Assembly: GCA_041397765.1 (NCBI GenBank)
Contig: JAWKWA010000012.1
Coordinates: 59,308 to 123,307, forward strand
From: JAWKWA01 sp041397765
Lineage (GTDB): Bacteria > Pseudomonadota > Alphaproteobacteria > Rhizobiales > Hyphomicrobiaceae
Length of the DNA: 64,000 nt
Reading direction: 5' to 3'
Part shown: one piece after another, positions 36,831 to 46,190 of the stretch
How positions within the stretch are numbered: position 1 is the first letter of the stretch
Layout: every line of letters begins with the position of its first letter
Notes under the pieces: model-generated
Told to the model about the DNA's origin: nothing
Seen by the model: only the letters and a program-made list of their open reading frames with translations
Database searches by the model: none
Program-made: the position numbers and the translations under genes

Positions 36831-38372
36831 TCAGCCGCCCGTGACGAAGCGCCAGTAGCGCCCGCTTCCCGCCTCGATCGGCTGCAGATGCGGCCGCTCG
36901 TCCGGCGGCAGCCGGCGGTTGATGATGTCGAACATGTCGGTGATGATCGACTTCGACTCCGCATAGTAGGCGTGGCCGAGGAAGTCGGTCTCCACGCCCG
37001 TCGAATCGATCGTGTCGATGCCCGGCGCCACCGTGATACCCGCCGCCGAATCGCCGACCCGTGCATAGCCGTGCACCTTGTAGGACGCCTCCAGCGCCTT
37101 GTCGTTCGCCGAGGTGTAGAGCGTCACGGTCGCCTTTTCGGTGACGATATAGGGGGCGATGTCGCGCTTGAAGATGTCGGCGTCGATGTCGGGCGCGGCG
37201 AGGATGATGCCGGTGATGCGCTGGCGCACGTCCGGCCGCTCACGGCCGATCTGCTTGAGGACGCTGGTCAGCGCCCGGTTGCCCATGCTGTGGGCGACCA
37301 GATAGATGTGAGCGGCATTGGAGCGCGTTACGAAATCCTCGATGAACTGCTTCAGATGCGGCTCCGTCCAGGCGATGTTGGTCTCGTCGAACGCATAGCC
37401 CGACAGCGTGCCCGCGCTCGGCCAGCTATAGAACGCGGCCGCACCATCGAAGCCGAGATCGTAGGACATCTGCGCCGTTCGCCGGGCGGCATCCTTGAAC
37501 GTCACGTTGAAGCCGTGCACGAAGATCGAGGCCATCTTGCCGCCCGATCCTGCGACTTGCGCCGCCACCTCGCGATAGAAGTCGTCGACCGGCTGCTCCT
37601 TGGCCGACAGCAGCACCACGTGTCGCTCGGGGTCCTCGCGGAACTCGAGCCGCCAGATCGAGGGCGCCTCGAGCTCGCCTTCGCGATGATCGCGCGGGAT
37701 CGACACTTCGGCCGTGCCATAGACGAGCTCGCCCCGCTCGCCGCCATACATCTCGTTGGGCGCGAGCGAGCCGGTACGCTTGCGGTCGGTCGCATAGAAC
37801 ACGCGAACCGTCGCAAAGGGTGAATCGTCGGGCGCCAGCGCATCGCGGGTGGTGCCAGACATTGCTTCCGCCTCGCTGGCGGCGATTTCGGGCTCGGCCC
37901 TGGACGGCACGGCCCCGCTGACGCTCCCGTCGTCGGAGAACTCGCCCCGCGTGGCTCCTGCGATGTCCCCGGCCCCGCTGCCTGCGACATCGGGCTCGAA
38001 ACTCGGCACTGCCCCCGTCGCCCCATCTTCCGACGAGAACTCCCTCCGCGTCGCGCCGACCTCGATATCCGATCGCGTCCTCCCGCCGGAAGTCCGCCTG
38101 GAATTGGCGGCCTGATCGTCGGGCCCGACCGTGATCTCGCGCCGCTCGGGCACGCTCCGCTTGGAGCGTCTGTCGGCCGGTTCCGCCTCCTTGTCGGCCG
38201 AGCGGTCGGCGACAAGGATATCGCCAAGTTTGTAGTGCTGGACGGTCAGCACCGTGAGGGTTACGGCGACAACGGCGAGGATCCCGAAGAAGAACGTCAA
38301 CAATACCCTCAGCGCCACGCTCTTGCGACGCGGGGGCGGCGGCCGTGATTGGTCGGGATTGGGAGTCGACAT
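36831..38372 (-). CDS. Membrane-anchored DUF900-type alpha/beta hydrolase
   Basis: This 513-residue protein has an N-terminal membrane anchor (about 23-46, VLLTFFFGILAVVAVTLTVL). A low-complexity linker follows, then from about residue 190 a DUF900 alpha/beta hydrolase domain: VRVFYATDRKR, ASIFVHGFNVTFKDAARR (oxyanion loop), AAAFYSWPSAG, IYLVAHSMGNRAL (nucleophile elbow G-x-S-x-G as A-H-S-M-G), ILAAPDIDADIF. The linker holds three imperfect repeats of about 33 residues built on GATRxEFSxDG..GAVPS. Substrate is unknown. ATG 38372 has GAGGGCC upstream; an in-frame ATG at 38423 is possible. Confidence 0.8.
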   Translation of the reverse strand: MSTPNPDQSRPPPPRRKSVALRVLLTFFFGILAVVAVTLTVLTVQHYKLGDILVADRSADKEAEPADRRSKRSVPERREITVGPDDQAANSRRTSGGRTRSDIEVGATRREFSSEDGATGAVPSFEPDVAGSGAGDIAGATRGEFSDDGSVSGAVPSRAEPEIAASEAEAMSGTTRDALAPDDSPFATVRVFYATDRKRTGSLAPNEMYGGERGELVYGTAEVSIPRDHREGELEAPSIWRLEFREDPERHVVLLSAKEQPVDDFYREVAAQVAGSGGKMASIFVHGFNVTFKDAARRTAQMSYDLGFDGAAAFYSWPSAGTLSGYAFDETNIAWTEPHLKQFIEDFVTRSNAAHIYLVAHSMGNRALTSVLKQIGRERPDVRQRITGIILAAPDIDADIFKRDIAPYIVTEKATVTLYTSANDKALEASYKVHGYARVGDSAAGITVAPGIDTIDSTGVETDFLGHAYYAESKSIITDMFDIINRRLPPDERPHLQPIEAGSGRYWRFVTGG

Positions 38373-38848
38373 GCTGGAGGCCCTCTTTGACGATCGGCGG
38401 GAGAATGGGCGCAATCTGCCCATGGCAAGACGCGCCCTCCCAGTCCGACGGGGTGTGGTTGCTCGCCGCCTCGCGACGCCCGAAGTCGCACGACCGAAAA
38501 AGCGGTCACTGAGGGCATCTGATCGACGGCGAAAGGGGCGCTACACGCCCCCATGACGCCGTCCCGCTGCTGAAGCGTCGCGCCCTGCGGCTGCCGGTGA
38601 GGTCCACTGAACTCACGCCTCGGCCGGCGCTCTGTCCTGGCCCCGATTAGCGGCGGATGAGCCGGACGTCCTTGCGCAGGATCAACCACGGATGAGGGAC
38701 TCCGCCGGTCCCCCGGATAGCGAGAGGATTGCGCCTCGACTATGACCGGTCAAGGGCAGTCGAGTAGCGATGGTCGAATGACTGCAAGTGGCTGGTGAAG
38801 AATTGCCAACCATCGCGGCAGGTTGCGCAACGATCCTACAACGCTTGA
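38373..38848. other. Gene-free stretch between DUF900 hydrolase and usg
   Basis: Short ORFs here have no recognisable products. A six-base hairpin (GGGGCG/CGCCCC around a five-base loop at 38535-38551) followed on the minus strand by TTTC could terminate the usg transcript weakly. The segment 38730-38848 is somewhat AT-richer than the surroundings. No RNA gene or mobile element is seen. Confidence 0.4.
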
Positions 38849-39118
38849 TCAGTGTACGACGATTTGCCCGTCGACGAATTTGAACTCGCGCGGCGCGACG
38901 AGTCCGCGATGAGCGACCCTGACGCTGTTCAGCATGCCGTCGAGATTGCGCGTCCAGAAGTCGAGGAAGCCGGTGAGCCGAGGATAGGTCGGATGGCGGT
39001 CGTAGTCCTGCCAGAGATAGGTCTGCAGCAGGTGCGGGTGATCGGGAAGGTGATAGAGGATCTCGGCGGTGGTCAGCCCGAAACCGCCGATCATGGAGAG
39101 AAAATCCCGGTCCGCCAT
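38849..39118 (-). CDS. usg: Usg family protein
   Basis: The 89-residue protein (MADRDFLSMIGGFGLTTAEI, then LYHLPDHPHLLQTYLWQDYD and PRLTGFLDFWTRNLDGML) matches the small alphaproteobacterial protein annotated as Usg. Its role is not known; the name comes from a gene upstream of aspartate-semialdehyde dehydrogenase in other bacteria. AAGGGAGC precedes the ATG at 39118, which is preferred over longer in-frame starts because the Usg signature begins there. It is at the end of a minus-strand run after purA, corA and a small membrane protein. Confidence 0.85.
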   Translation of the reverse strand: MADRDFLSMIGGFGLTTAEILYHLPDHPHLLQTYLWQDYDRHPTYPRLTGFLDFWTRNLDGMLNSVRVAHRGLVAPREFKFVDGQIVVH

Positions 39119-39296
39119 GGTCCGTGTGCTCCCTTCATCGCAGGTGGCGATTTGAAAGCATAACCCGGAAGGATTGATTCTCAACGAGAAACTTAAGCGA
39201 TTCAAAGGCTTGGCAGCCACGGCAACCGATTGCTGCCAGGCCGCGCAAAGCCCCACCGGGCCGTGGCGCAGCACTCCAGAGCCCCCGCCGCCCTCT

Positions 39297-39521
39297 TCAG
39301 CGCTTGCCGACGAGCAGCCGCGGCCAGGCCCTGAAGAGCCAGATGTCGGCGAGCCCCGCCACGGCAAAGCCGACCGCCAGCAGCAGCCCCTCTTCCGCTT
39401 CGAGGCCGATGGATTGCGGCCTGACCGCCATCATGACCGCCGCGCCGAGCAGCACGATCCCCATGCACCCGATCAGAAATCTGACGAAAGTCCGCGAGGA
39501 CTGGTTGTCCACACCGCTCAT
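39297..39521 (-). CDS. Small two-helix membrane protein
   Basis: The product is 74 residues with two hydrophobic segments, FVRFLIGCMGIVLLGAAVMMAV and EEGLLLAVGFAVAGLADIWLF, ending in a basic PRLLVGKR. AAAGGAAGG lies about six bases before the ATG at 39521, so I prefer this start to the longer one at 39542. It is a typical short conserved membrane protein of unknown function between corA and usg, and no family is recognised. Confidence 0.6.
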   Translation of the reverse strand: MSGVDNQSSRTFVRFLIGCMGIVLLGAAVMMAVRPQSIGLEAEEGLLLAVGFAVAGLADIWLFRAWPRLLVGKR

Positions 39522-39611
39522 TCCAGCCTTCCTTTCGCTCATCCGCCGTCGCGCCCGATCGTCAATCCTGCCGGCGGAGCCGGCCTGCAGAAACCTGTCG
39601 CCAGAGCCGGC

Positions 39612-40619
39612 TTAGAGCCATCCCTGCCGACGGAAGAACCAGATCGGCAGCACCGCCGAGGCCACCATCAGCGCGAGCGCCATCGGATAGCCGAAGGGCC
39701 ACGACAATTCGGGCATATTGTGGAAATTCATGCCGTAGATCGAGGCGACCAGCGTCGGCGGCATGAAAACCACCGCCACCACCGAGAAGAACTTGATGAT
39801 GGCGTTCTGCTCGATGGAGATCATGCCGAGCGTCGCATCGAGCAGGAACACGATCTGGTTGTAGAGCGCATTCACGTGGTCGCTGAGCGAGCCGATGTCG
39901 CGCTGCGCCGTCTTGAGGCGCGCCCTGAGGGCTTTCTCCCCCTTCGCATCGGCGACGACGTGTCCCAGATAGGTGAGCAGCCGGTTGAGCGAGAGCAGGC
40001 TCTCACGCACCCGGGCGGCGAGATCGGCCTGCCGGCCGATGCGCGACAGCAGGTCCTCGAAGGGCTTGGGCTGGCGCTTCGTCCGCCGCCGGCGTCCGCG
40101 CCGGCCCGACACCTCCCCCCTGTCGCCGTCGAACACCGCCGCGGCGAGCGCGTCCGCCTCCCCCTGCTGGCGCTCGATGAGGTCGGCGAGCCGATCGACG
40201 ATCATCTCGAGGAGGCCGAGCAGCACGGCGGGTGCATTGGCGCAATCGAGCTGGCCGCGCGCCGCGCGCGAGGCGAACATGCGGAACGAGTAGGGATCGG
40301 CATAGCGGATCGTCACCACCCGCTCGCCCTTCAGGATGAAGGTGACATGCGTCTGCGTCGGCTCGGGCTGATCGAGCTGGACGGTCAGCGTCGCCGTCAT
40401 GACGTGGGCGCCGTCCTCGAAATAGAGCCGGCTCGACACCTCGATCTCGGCCAGCTCCTCGCGTGTCGGGATGTCGATGCCGAGCGCCGCCTCGACACGC
40501 CGCTCCTCCTCGTCGGTCGGATTGACGAGGTCGATCCAGATGCTGCGCTCGCCGATGGCCACAGTGTCGCCATCCTGGCGGACGAGCGTTCCCGGCCGTC
40601 CCTCATAGACGATCAGCAT
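39612..40619 (-). CDS. corA: CorA-family magnesium/cobalt transporter
   Basis: The 335-residue protein has an N-terminal cytoplasmic domain (MLIVYEGRPGTLVRQDGDT), a long helical stalk, and two C-terminal membrane helices with the GMN selectivity motif in YGMNFHNMPELSWPFGYP. The C terminus IWFFRRQGWL is typical of CorA. It should carry Mg2+ as a pentamer. The region around residues 170-185 is unusually basic (GRRGRRRRTKRQPKP). It is downstream of purA on the same strand (84-base gap) and may be co-transcribed. Confidence 0.92.
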   Translation of the reverse strand: MLIVYEGRPGTLVRQDGDTVAIGERSIWIDLVNPTDEEERRVEAALGIDIPTREELAEIEVSSRLYFEDGAHVMTATLTVQLDQPEPTQTHVTFILKGERVVTIRYADPYSFRMFASRAARGQLDCANAPAVLLGLLEMIVDRLADLIERQQGEADALAAAVFDGDRGEVSGRRGRRRRTKRQPKPFEDLLSRIGRQADLAARVRESLLSLNRLLTYLGHVVADAKGEKALRARLKTAQRDIGSLSDHVNALYNQIVFLLDATLGMISIEQNAIIKFFSVVAVVFMPPTLVASIYGMNFHNMPELSWPFGYPMALALMVASAVLPIWFFRRQGWL

Positions 40620-40703
40620 GCCTCACGGCCTCCCGAGCGGCAGGGCGCCCGCACCCCGCCGCACCCCTCACCCCGCATGGCGGCTCGGCGCGCGGCCCCG
40701 GCC

Positions 40704-41996
<1,293 letters not shown>

Positions 41997-42252
41997 GCCC
42001 GTTCCTTCCTCACCCGTCCTTTGCGGCGACCTCTCCGGCCCGCCGCGCAGCCACGCTGCGCCGCACCCTGGCTTATAGCGACACCGCCGCCGCCATGCGA
42101 GCCCGACCAAGCTGGCCCCGGCCGCTCGGCCCTCCGTTTACTGAGCAGGCGAGCGGCGATTGCCAGACCGGCACACCGCCTTTAAGGCTCGCCTGGTCGC
42201 ATATGCGCGCCGCCGGACGACAGCCGGTCGGGCAAATCGGGGAGGAACGGGA

Positions 42253-42858
42253 ATGACCGATGTGAGCCTGTCGCCGAAAGGCGCGACGCCGAACCCGGGC
42301 TCGGGGATGAAGACGGCGGAGGTCTATCTGGAGCGCGTCATTCTCGGCAGCCGGTGGGTGCTGGCCTTCTTCTGCCTCGGCCTCGCCGCCGCGCTCTTCA
42401 TCTACGCCATCGCCTTCGCCAAGAAGTTCCTGAAGATCGCCTTGCACGTCTTCGACATGGCCGATGCCGACATCATCCTGGCGATGCTGAACCTGATCGA
42501 CGGGGCGCTGGTCGCCAGCCTCATGGTGATGGTGATGATCTCCTCCTATGAGAATTTCGTCAGCCGCTTCGACGACCCAAATGCCGAGCTCTCCTGGCTC
42601 GGCAAGCTCGACACCGGCTCGCTGAAGATCAAGATCGCCTCGGCCATCATCGCGATCTCCTCCATCCACCTTCTGCAGATCTTCCTCAACGTCCACAGCT
42701 ACCCCAACGACAAGGTGATGTGGGCGATGCTGCTCCACCTCACCTTCATCGCCTCGGCCGTGTTCCTCGGCCTCATCGAGCGTATTCATCCGATGGGCCA
42801 CGGCAAGCACGCCGATGATGGAGACGGCGAGCCCCGATCCAGCGACCACAAGAACTGA
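42253..42858 (+). CDS. UPF0114/YqhA-family membrane protein
   Basis: The 201-residue protein has four hydrophobic segments. The motifs VYLERVILGSRWVLAFF, LNLIDGALVASLMVMVMISSYENFVSR and KIASAIIAISSIHLLQIF are those of the YqhA/UPF0114 family. This is a conserved small integral membrane family of unknown function. GGGGAGGAAC precedes the ATG at 42253. The C-terminal tail is His/Asp-rich (MGHGKHADDGDG). It lies alone between divergent purA and the convergent J-domain gene. Confidence 0.88.
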   Translation: MTDVSLSPKGATPNPGSGMKTAEVYLERVILGSRWVLAFFCLGLAAALFIYAIAFAKKFLKIALHVFDMADADIILAMLNLIDGALVASLMVMVMISSYENFVSRFDDPNAELSWLGKLDTGSLKIKIASAIIAISSIHLLQIFLNVHSYPNDKVMWAMLLHLTFIASAVFLGLIERIHPMGHGKHADDGDGEPRSSDHKN

Positions 42859-42899
42859 GCGACGGCACGCCCGGCCGCACGCCCTGCCACGGCAGGGCG

Positions 42900-43697
42900 T
42901 CATCCCTCGAGGCCCTCGCGCATCGCATCATAGGCGGCATTGACACGTTTCAGCGCCTCCTCGCGCGCCTTGACGACGACCGGGCCCGATCTCATCCAGC
43001 GGTCGGGATGCAATTCGCGCACGAGCTGGCGCCGCGCCGCGTCGATCTGCGCGCGCGTCGCCTCGCGCGGTACGCCGAGCACCTGCCAGGGCGAGAGACC
43101 ATCACGCACGCGCGGCTCGTGCCCGGCTGCTCCGTTCTGCGCCTGGTCGGCCTCCTCTTCTTCCGCCTCCTCCTCGAAGGCCAGCACGTCGCGCGGCGAG
43201 CGGATCAGATCCTCGAGCCGGTCGCCGCAATCGTCGATCCGGTCGATGAAGACCGGCAGATCGACATAGGCCGCGGCGGCGTGGAGCGGACCGAATATCG
43301 CGAGAAGAAAGAAGACCCACGCGCCCTCGAGGGTGAGCAACTGCTCCCTCGTCCCCTCGACGGCCGCCATCGCCACCAGCCCCGCGATGCGCACGCCGAC
43401 GAAAGCGACGCCGCCGAGGAACATCGCCTCCCCGGCCTTGGCGAGCCGATAGGGCAGCGACCGGCCATAGCGCCATTGCGCCTCGAGCCGGCGGATCGTC
43501 GCAAGCAGGCGCTCGGCCTCGTCCGGCGCTCCCGTCTCCAGCGCCTTCGCCCCGAGGATGAGCAGCGCCCGGCAGCGGTCGAGCAGCCGGTTCTGGCCGC
43601 GGACATATCGCTCTCGGAGCCGCTCGGCGACCAGATGGGCGACGAGGACGCTTGCAAACAGGGAGATGCCGAACAGCAGACCCCCGAGCTTCCCCAT
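42900..43697 (-). CDS. Membrane-anchored J-domain protein
   Basis: The 265-residue protein has an N-terminal membrane segment (LGGLLFGISLFASVLVAHLVAE), a soluble stretch, a second hydrophobic region (AMFLGGVAFVGVRIAGLVAM and WVFFLLAIFGPLHAAAAY), a Glu-rich linker and, at the C terminus, a J domain (DGLSPWQVLGVPREATRAQ, the essential HPD in RELHPDRW). It therefore resembles DjlA-type or TerB-less membrane J proteins that recruit DnaK to the inner membrane. There is no DnaK gene nearby. It is divergent from the DUF924 gene. Confidence 0.8.
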   Translation of the reverse strand: MGKLGGLLFGISLFASVLVAHLVAERLRERYVRGQNRLLDRCRALLILGAKALETGAPDEAERLLATIRRLEAQWRYGRSLPYRLAKAGEAMFLGGVAFVGVRIAGLVAMAAVEGTREQLLTLEGAWVFFLLAIFGPLHAAAAYVDLPVFIDRIDDCGDRLEDLIRSPRDVLAFEEEAEEEEADQAQNGAAGHEPRVRDGLSPWQVLGVPREATRAQIDAARRQLVRELHPDRWMRSGPVVVKAREEALKRVNAAYDAMREGLEG

Positions 43698-43862
43698 CCT
43701 TCACCTCACCTTGGCGGACCGAATGATTGCGCGACGACGACTGGCATGAGAGGTCATGGCATGCCGGTCGCGCGCGCGATCCTGAACCCTGAGCCCTCGC
43801 CGGCCGGATGCGCTGTCGATCAGGCGGCCGCCCCGCCAAGCGCCATCGAAGGAGCCTGCCCG

Positions 43863-44417
43863 ATGAGCACCGTACACGGATGGACCCGAGACGTCCTCGA
43901 CTTCTGGTTCGGCGAGCTGTCGCAGGAGGACTGGTGGAAAAAGAGCGACCGCACCGATCGTGCCGTCGTCACCCGCTTCAAGACGCTGGTCGAGCGGCTG
44001 ATGCGCGAGGCCTCGCCCGGCGCCTTCGTGCGGGCCGAGGAGATGCTGGCCGCCGTCATCGCCCTCGACCAGTTCCCGCGTCACATCTGGCGCGGCGATC
44101 CCCGCGCCTTCGCCGCCGACCCGCTCGCCTTCGCGATCGCCGAATGGGCCGTCGAGCACGGCTTCGACCGCGAGCTCGATGTCCGCCGGAGGCGCTTCCT
44201 CTACATGCCCTACGAGCACAGCGAGGACCCGGCCGCACAGGCCCGCGCCATCGAGCTGTTCGCCGGTCTCGACGATCCCGATGCCCTCCACTACGCCCAT
44301 CTTCACAAGGTCATCATCGACCGTTTCGGCCGCTTCCCGCACAGGAACGCCGTGCTCGGCCGTATCCCGACGCCGGAGGAGATCGAGTTCCTCAAAGGTC
44401 CGAACTCGTCGTTCTGA
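43863..44417 (+). CDS. DUF924 family protein
   Basis: The 184-residue protein has the DUF924 pattern: VLDFWFGELSQEDWWKKSD near the start, ALDQFPRHIWRGDPRAFA in the middle, FLYMPYEHSEDPAAQ and FGRFPHRNAVLGR at the end. The family is widely conserved in proteobacteria with no proven biochemical function. The ATG at 43863 has AAGGAG nine bases upstream; longer in-frame starts to about 43761 lack this. It is followed by the small ORF with an extended ribosome-binding site. Confidence 0.88.
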   Translation: MSTVHGWTRDVLDFWFGELSQEDWWKKSDRTDRAVVTRFKTLVERLMREASPGAFVRAEEMLAAVIALDQFPRHIWRGDPRAFAADPLAFAIAEWAVEHGFDRELDVRRRRFLYMPYEHSEDPAAQARAIELFAGLDDPDALHYAHLHKVIIDRFGRFPHRNAVLGRIPTPEEIEFLKGPNSSF

Positions 44418-44489
44418 GATACTCTGTTACATCTGTGCACTTGTAGAAGCCGGCCGGATATGACAACTTTTCCTCCGGTTTCAACAACG

Positions 44490-44505
44490 GAAAGGAGGTG
44501 GTCCG
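44490..44505 (+). promoter_or_regulatory. Extended near-perfect Shine-Dalgarno of the 26-residue ORF
   Basis: GGAAAGGAGGTGGTCC is almost fully complementary to the 3' end of 16S rRNA (AAAGGAGGTGATCC is the ideal). Such extended sites are rare in this window. A CCTCC about 18 bases upstream could pair with its GGAGG and hide the site, but the stem is only five bases. Confidence 0.65.
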
Positions 44506-44586
44506 ATGTCGAGTGGGATTTCCGCGCTGGTGTCTGAGCCCGTGACGGTCCTGTCGGCGCTGGAGCAGCCTCCCGCGCTCGCCTGA
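44506..44586 (+). CDS. 26-residue small ORF with strong ribosome-binding site
   Basis: The ORF reads MSSGISALVSEPVTVLSALE then QPPALA and stops. It follows an extended Shine-Dalgarno at 44490-44505 and is followed by a strong intrinsic terminator at 44644-44676, giving a compact stand-alone transcription unit of about 200 bases. It has no amino-acid bias of the kind expected of an attenuation leader peptide (no Trp, His or Phe run), and the next plus-strand gene is about 950 bases away beyond the terminator. It could be a very small protein, or the RNA itself could be the active product. No homology can be judged here. Confidence 0.55.
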   Translation: MSSGISALVSEPVTVLSALEQPPALA

Positions 44587-44643
44587 CGGTCCGGTCCGGA
44601 ACCTCGACCGTTTCGGCCGGGGCACGACACAGCCGATCTCACG

Positions 44644-44676
44644 GAGGCCGCCCTGACGGGCGGCCTCTTTGTTTTT
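44644..44676 (+). terminator. Strong rho-independent terminator after the small ORF
   Basis: GAGGCCGCCC at 44644-44653 pairs perfectly with GGGCGGCCTC at 44658-44667 over a TGAC tetraloop, followed directly by TTTGTTTTT. This is the clearest intrinsic terminator in the window. Confidence 0.92.
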
Positions 44677-44692
44677 GCTTGAGAAGGCCTGG

Positions 44693-44754
44693 GGCCGCCC
44701 GCAAGGCCGGCCTTTCGTGTGTGCTGAAAAGCCAAGTGGCCGCCCGCAAGGCCG
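44693..44754. repeat. 17-bp GC-rich direct repeat, period 45
   Basis: GGCCGCCCGCAAGGCCG occurs at 44693-44709 and again at 44738-44754. Each copy is partly self-complementary (CGGCCTTGCGGGCGGCC on the other strand), so REP-like hairpins are possible. It lies between the terminator and bamE. Confidence 0.6.
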
Positions 44755-44876
44755 CGCGAGGCACCACCGATCGTGCACTTGGGCGCTCGGGGCCGGAGAG
44801 CGCCGGAATGGAGCCGCCACGCCTTGTGTCCGCTCAGGAAATCGACACGGGGCGAATGCTCGCCCGGCCCGCCCGC

Positions 44877-45377
44877 TCAACTCGGCTGGGCGTTCGGGTC
44901 GTAGACCTTCTTCTTGCCGATGCCCTTGAACAGCCGCTCGATGAAGCTCTTCTCGCGAGCCGCGGTCGGCGTTCTGCGCGTCACGAAATCGACCACCATG
45001 CCGTCCTGCATGCCGTAATTGGCGACGCTGTCGACGAGGCCGATGGGATTGAAATAGACCGCCACCACCTGCCGGTCGACCTCGTCCGGCGTCATGAAGG
45101 CGACCGAGGTCTTCGACGTCGAGGCGATGTAATAGAAGGTCTGGCCATCGGCGGTCGAGGTCGTGTCCGGCGTGCCGAGCAGGCTGCGCACCTCGTCCTG
45201 CGTCATCCCCGGCTGGACCTGCATGAGATCGCTCTGCGACAGGAAATGGCCGTGCCGATCGACCTGCCCGGCGCAGCCGGCGACCATGAGCCCGAGCACC
45301 AGGGCCGCCACGAGGCGCCCACGGCGCACCGCCGGGCCGGCGCAGACTGCGCCTTGCCCGCCACCGGTGCTTGCCAT
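44877..45377 (-). CDS. bamE: BamE/SmpA/OmlA outer-membrane assembly lipoprotein
   Basis: The protein is 166 residues if started at 45377. A lipoprotein signal peptide ends in the lipobox LMVAGC; the mature part carries the SmpA/OmlA (BamE) pattern DLMQVQPGMTQDEVRSLLGT with PDTTSTADGQTFYYIASTSK, then VAVYFNPIGLVDSVANYGMQ. BamE stabilises the BAM complex that inserts outer-membrane proteins. In-frame ATGs at 45401 and 45452 would lengthen the N region; none has a clearly better ribosome-binding site. It is divergent from the cytochrome chaperone gene, a common alphaproteobacterial arrangement. Confidence 0.88.
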   Translation of the reverse strand: MASTGGGQGAVCAGPAVRRGRLVAALVLGLMVAGCAGQVDRHGHFLSQSDLMQVQPGMTQDEVRSLLGTPDTTSTADGQTFYYIASTSKTSVAFMTPDEVDRQVVAVYFNPIGLVDSVANYGMQDGMVVDFVTRRTPTAAREKSFIERLFKGIGKKKVYDPNAQPS

Positions 45378-45620
45378 TCCCGCCTGCTGACGGCCGCTCA
45401 TGACCATGCTACTGAGCCCCATGAAGGAATCGGTTCGTGGACGACCTGTCATTGCCTAGCGGGAGCCTCGAGCGAAGGCAATGGCCGTTTTGCCACTGCC
45501 GGACCCGGACGGCTGGCACCCCTCCCCGGGTGGCGCGGCGAACGCTCGCACCCGCCCGAACCGATGTCCGGCGGCACCTCGCCGCCCGAGGCTCGCCATC
45601 CGATCAGACGAGGACGGGAC

Positions 45621-46190
45621 ATGTTTTCCTGGTTGATACGCGACCGCTCCCTCAAACCCAGTGCTGACCAGCTTTATGGCGCCAGTGTGGCTGCGGCCCG
45701 TGATCCGGCGCTGTTCCGCGGGCTCGGTGTCGCCGACACCATAGAGGGCCGGTTCGAGATCCTGATCGTCCATCTTTTCGTCGTCCTCGACCGCCTGCGC
45801 GCCGAGGGCGAGGCGGGCGCCGAGCTTGCCCGCGCGCTCGTCGAGCGCTTCTTCGAGGCGCTCGACGACACCATGCGCGAGATGGGCGTCGGCGACGTGA
45901 CGGTGCCCAAGAAGATGCACAAGGCCGCCGGCGCCTTCTATGGCCGCCTCGACGCCTATGCGACGGCCATCCGCGCCGCTTCGCCAGAGCCGCTCGCCGA
46001 TGCGCTGCGCCGCAATGTCTATGGCCGGGACCGCGCCGACGGCCCTGCTGACGGCCAAGCTGACGACCGGGCCGACGCGCTCGCCTGCCATGTCCGCGCC
46101 ATGGCCGCCACACTGGCCACCCAACCGCTCGACGGCCTCTCCCGTGGCGTGGTCGTCTTTCCCCCTGTCGAGGGCATTGTGCATGGCTGA
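45621..46190 (+). CDS. Ubiquinol-cytochrome c chaperone (CBP3/UQCC-type)
   Basis: The 189-residue protein begins MFSWLIRDRSLKPSADQLYG and continues VAAARDPALFRGLGVADTIE, GRFEILIVHLFVVLDRLR and MREMGVGDVTVPKKMHKAAG, which is the CBP3/UPF0174 domain of ubiquinol-cytochrome c reductase assembly factors. It should help fold cytochrome b of the bc1 complex. GAGG precedes the ATG at 45621; the frame is open well upstream but without this signature. Its stop overlaps the start of the DUF177 gene by eight bases, so the two are coupled. Confidence 0.9.
   Translation: MFSWLIRDRSLKPSADQLYGASVAAARDPALFRGLGVADTIEGRFEILIVHLFVVLDRLRAEGEAGAELARALVERFFEALDDTMREMGVGDVTVPKKMHKAAGAFYGRLDAYATAIRAASPEPLADALRRNVYGRDRADGPADGQADDRADALACHVRAMAATLATQPLDGLSRGVVVFPPVEGIVHG

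Noticed and set aside
44506..44586. Small ORF as an amino-acid attenuation leader peptide
   Set aside because: No run of regulatory codons, and no biosynthetic gene follows on the plus strand beyond the terminator.
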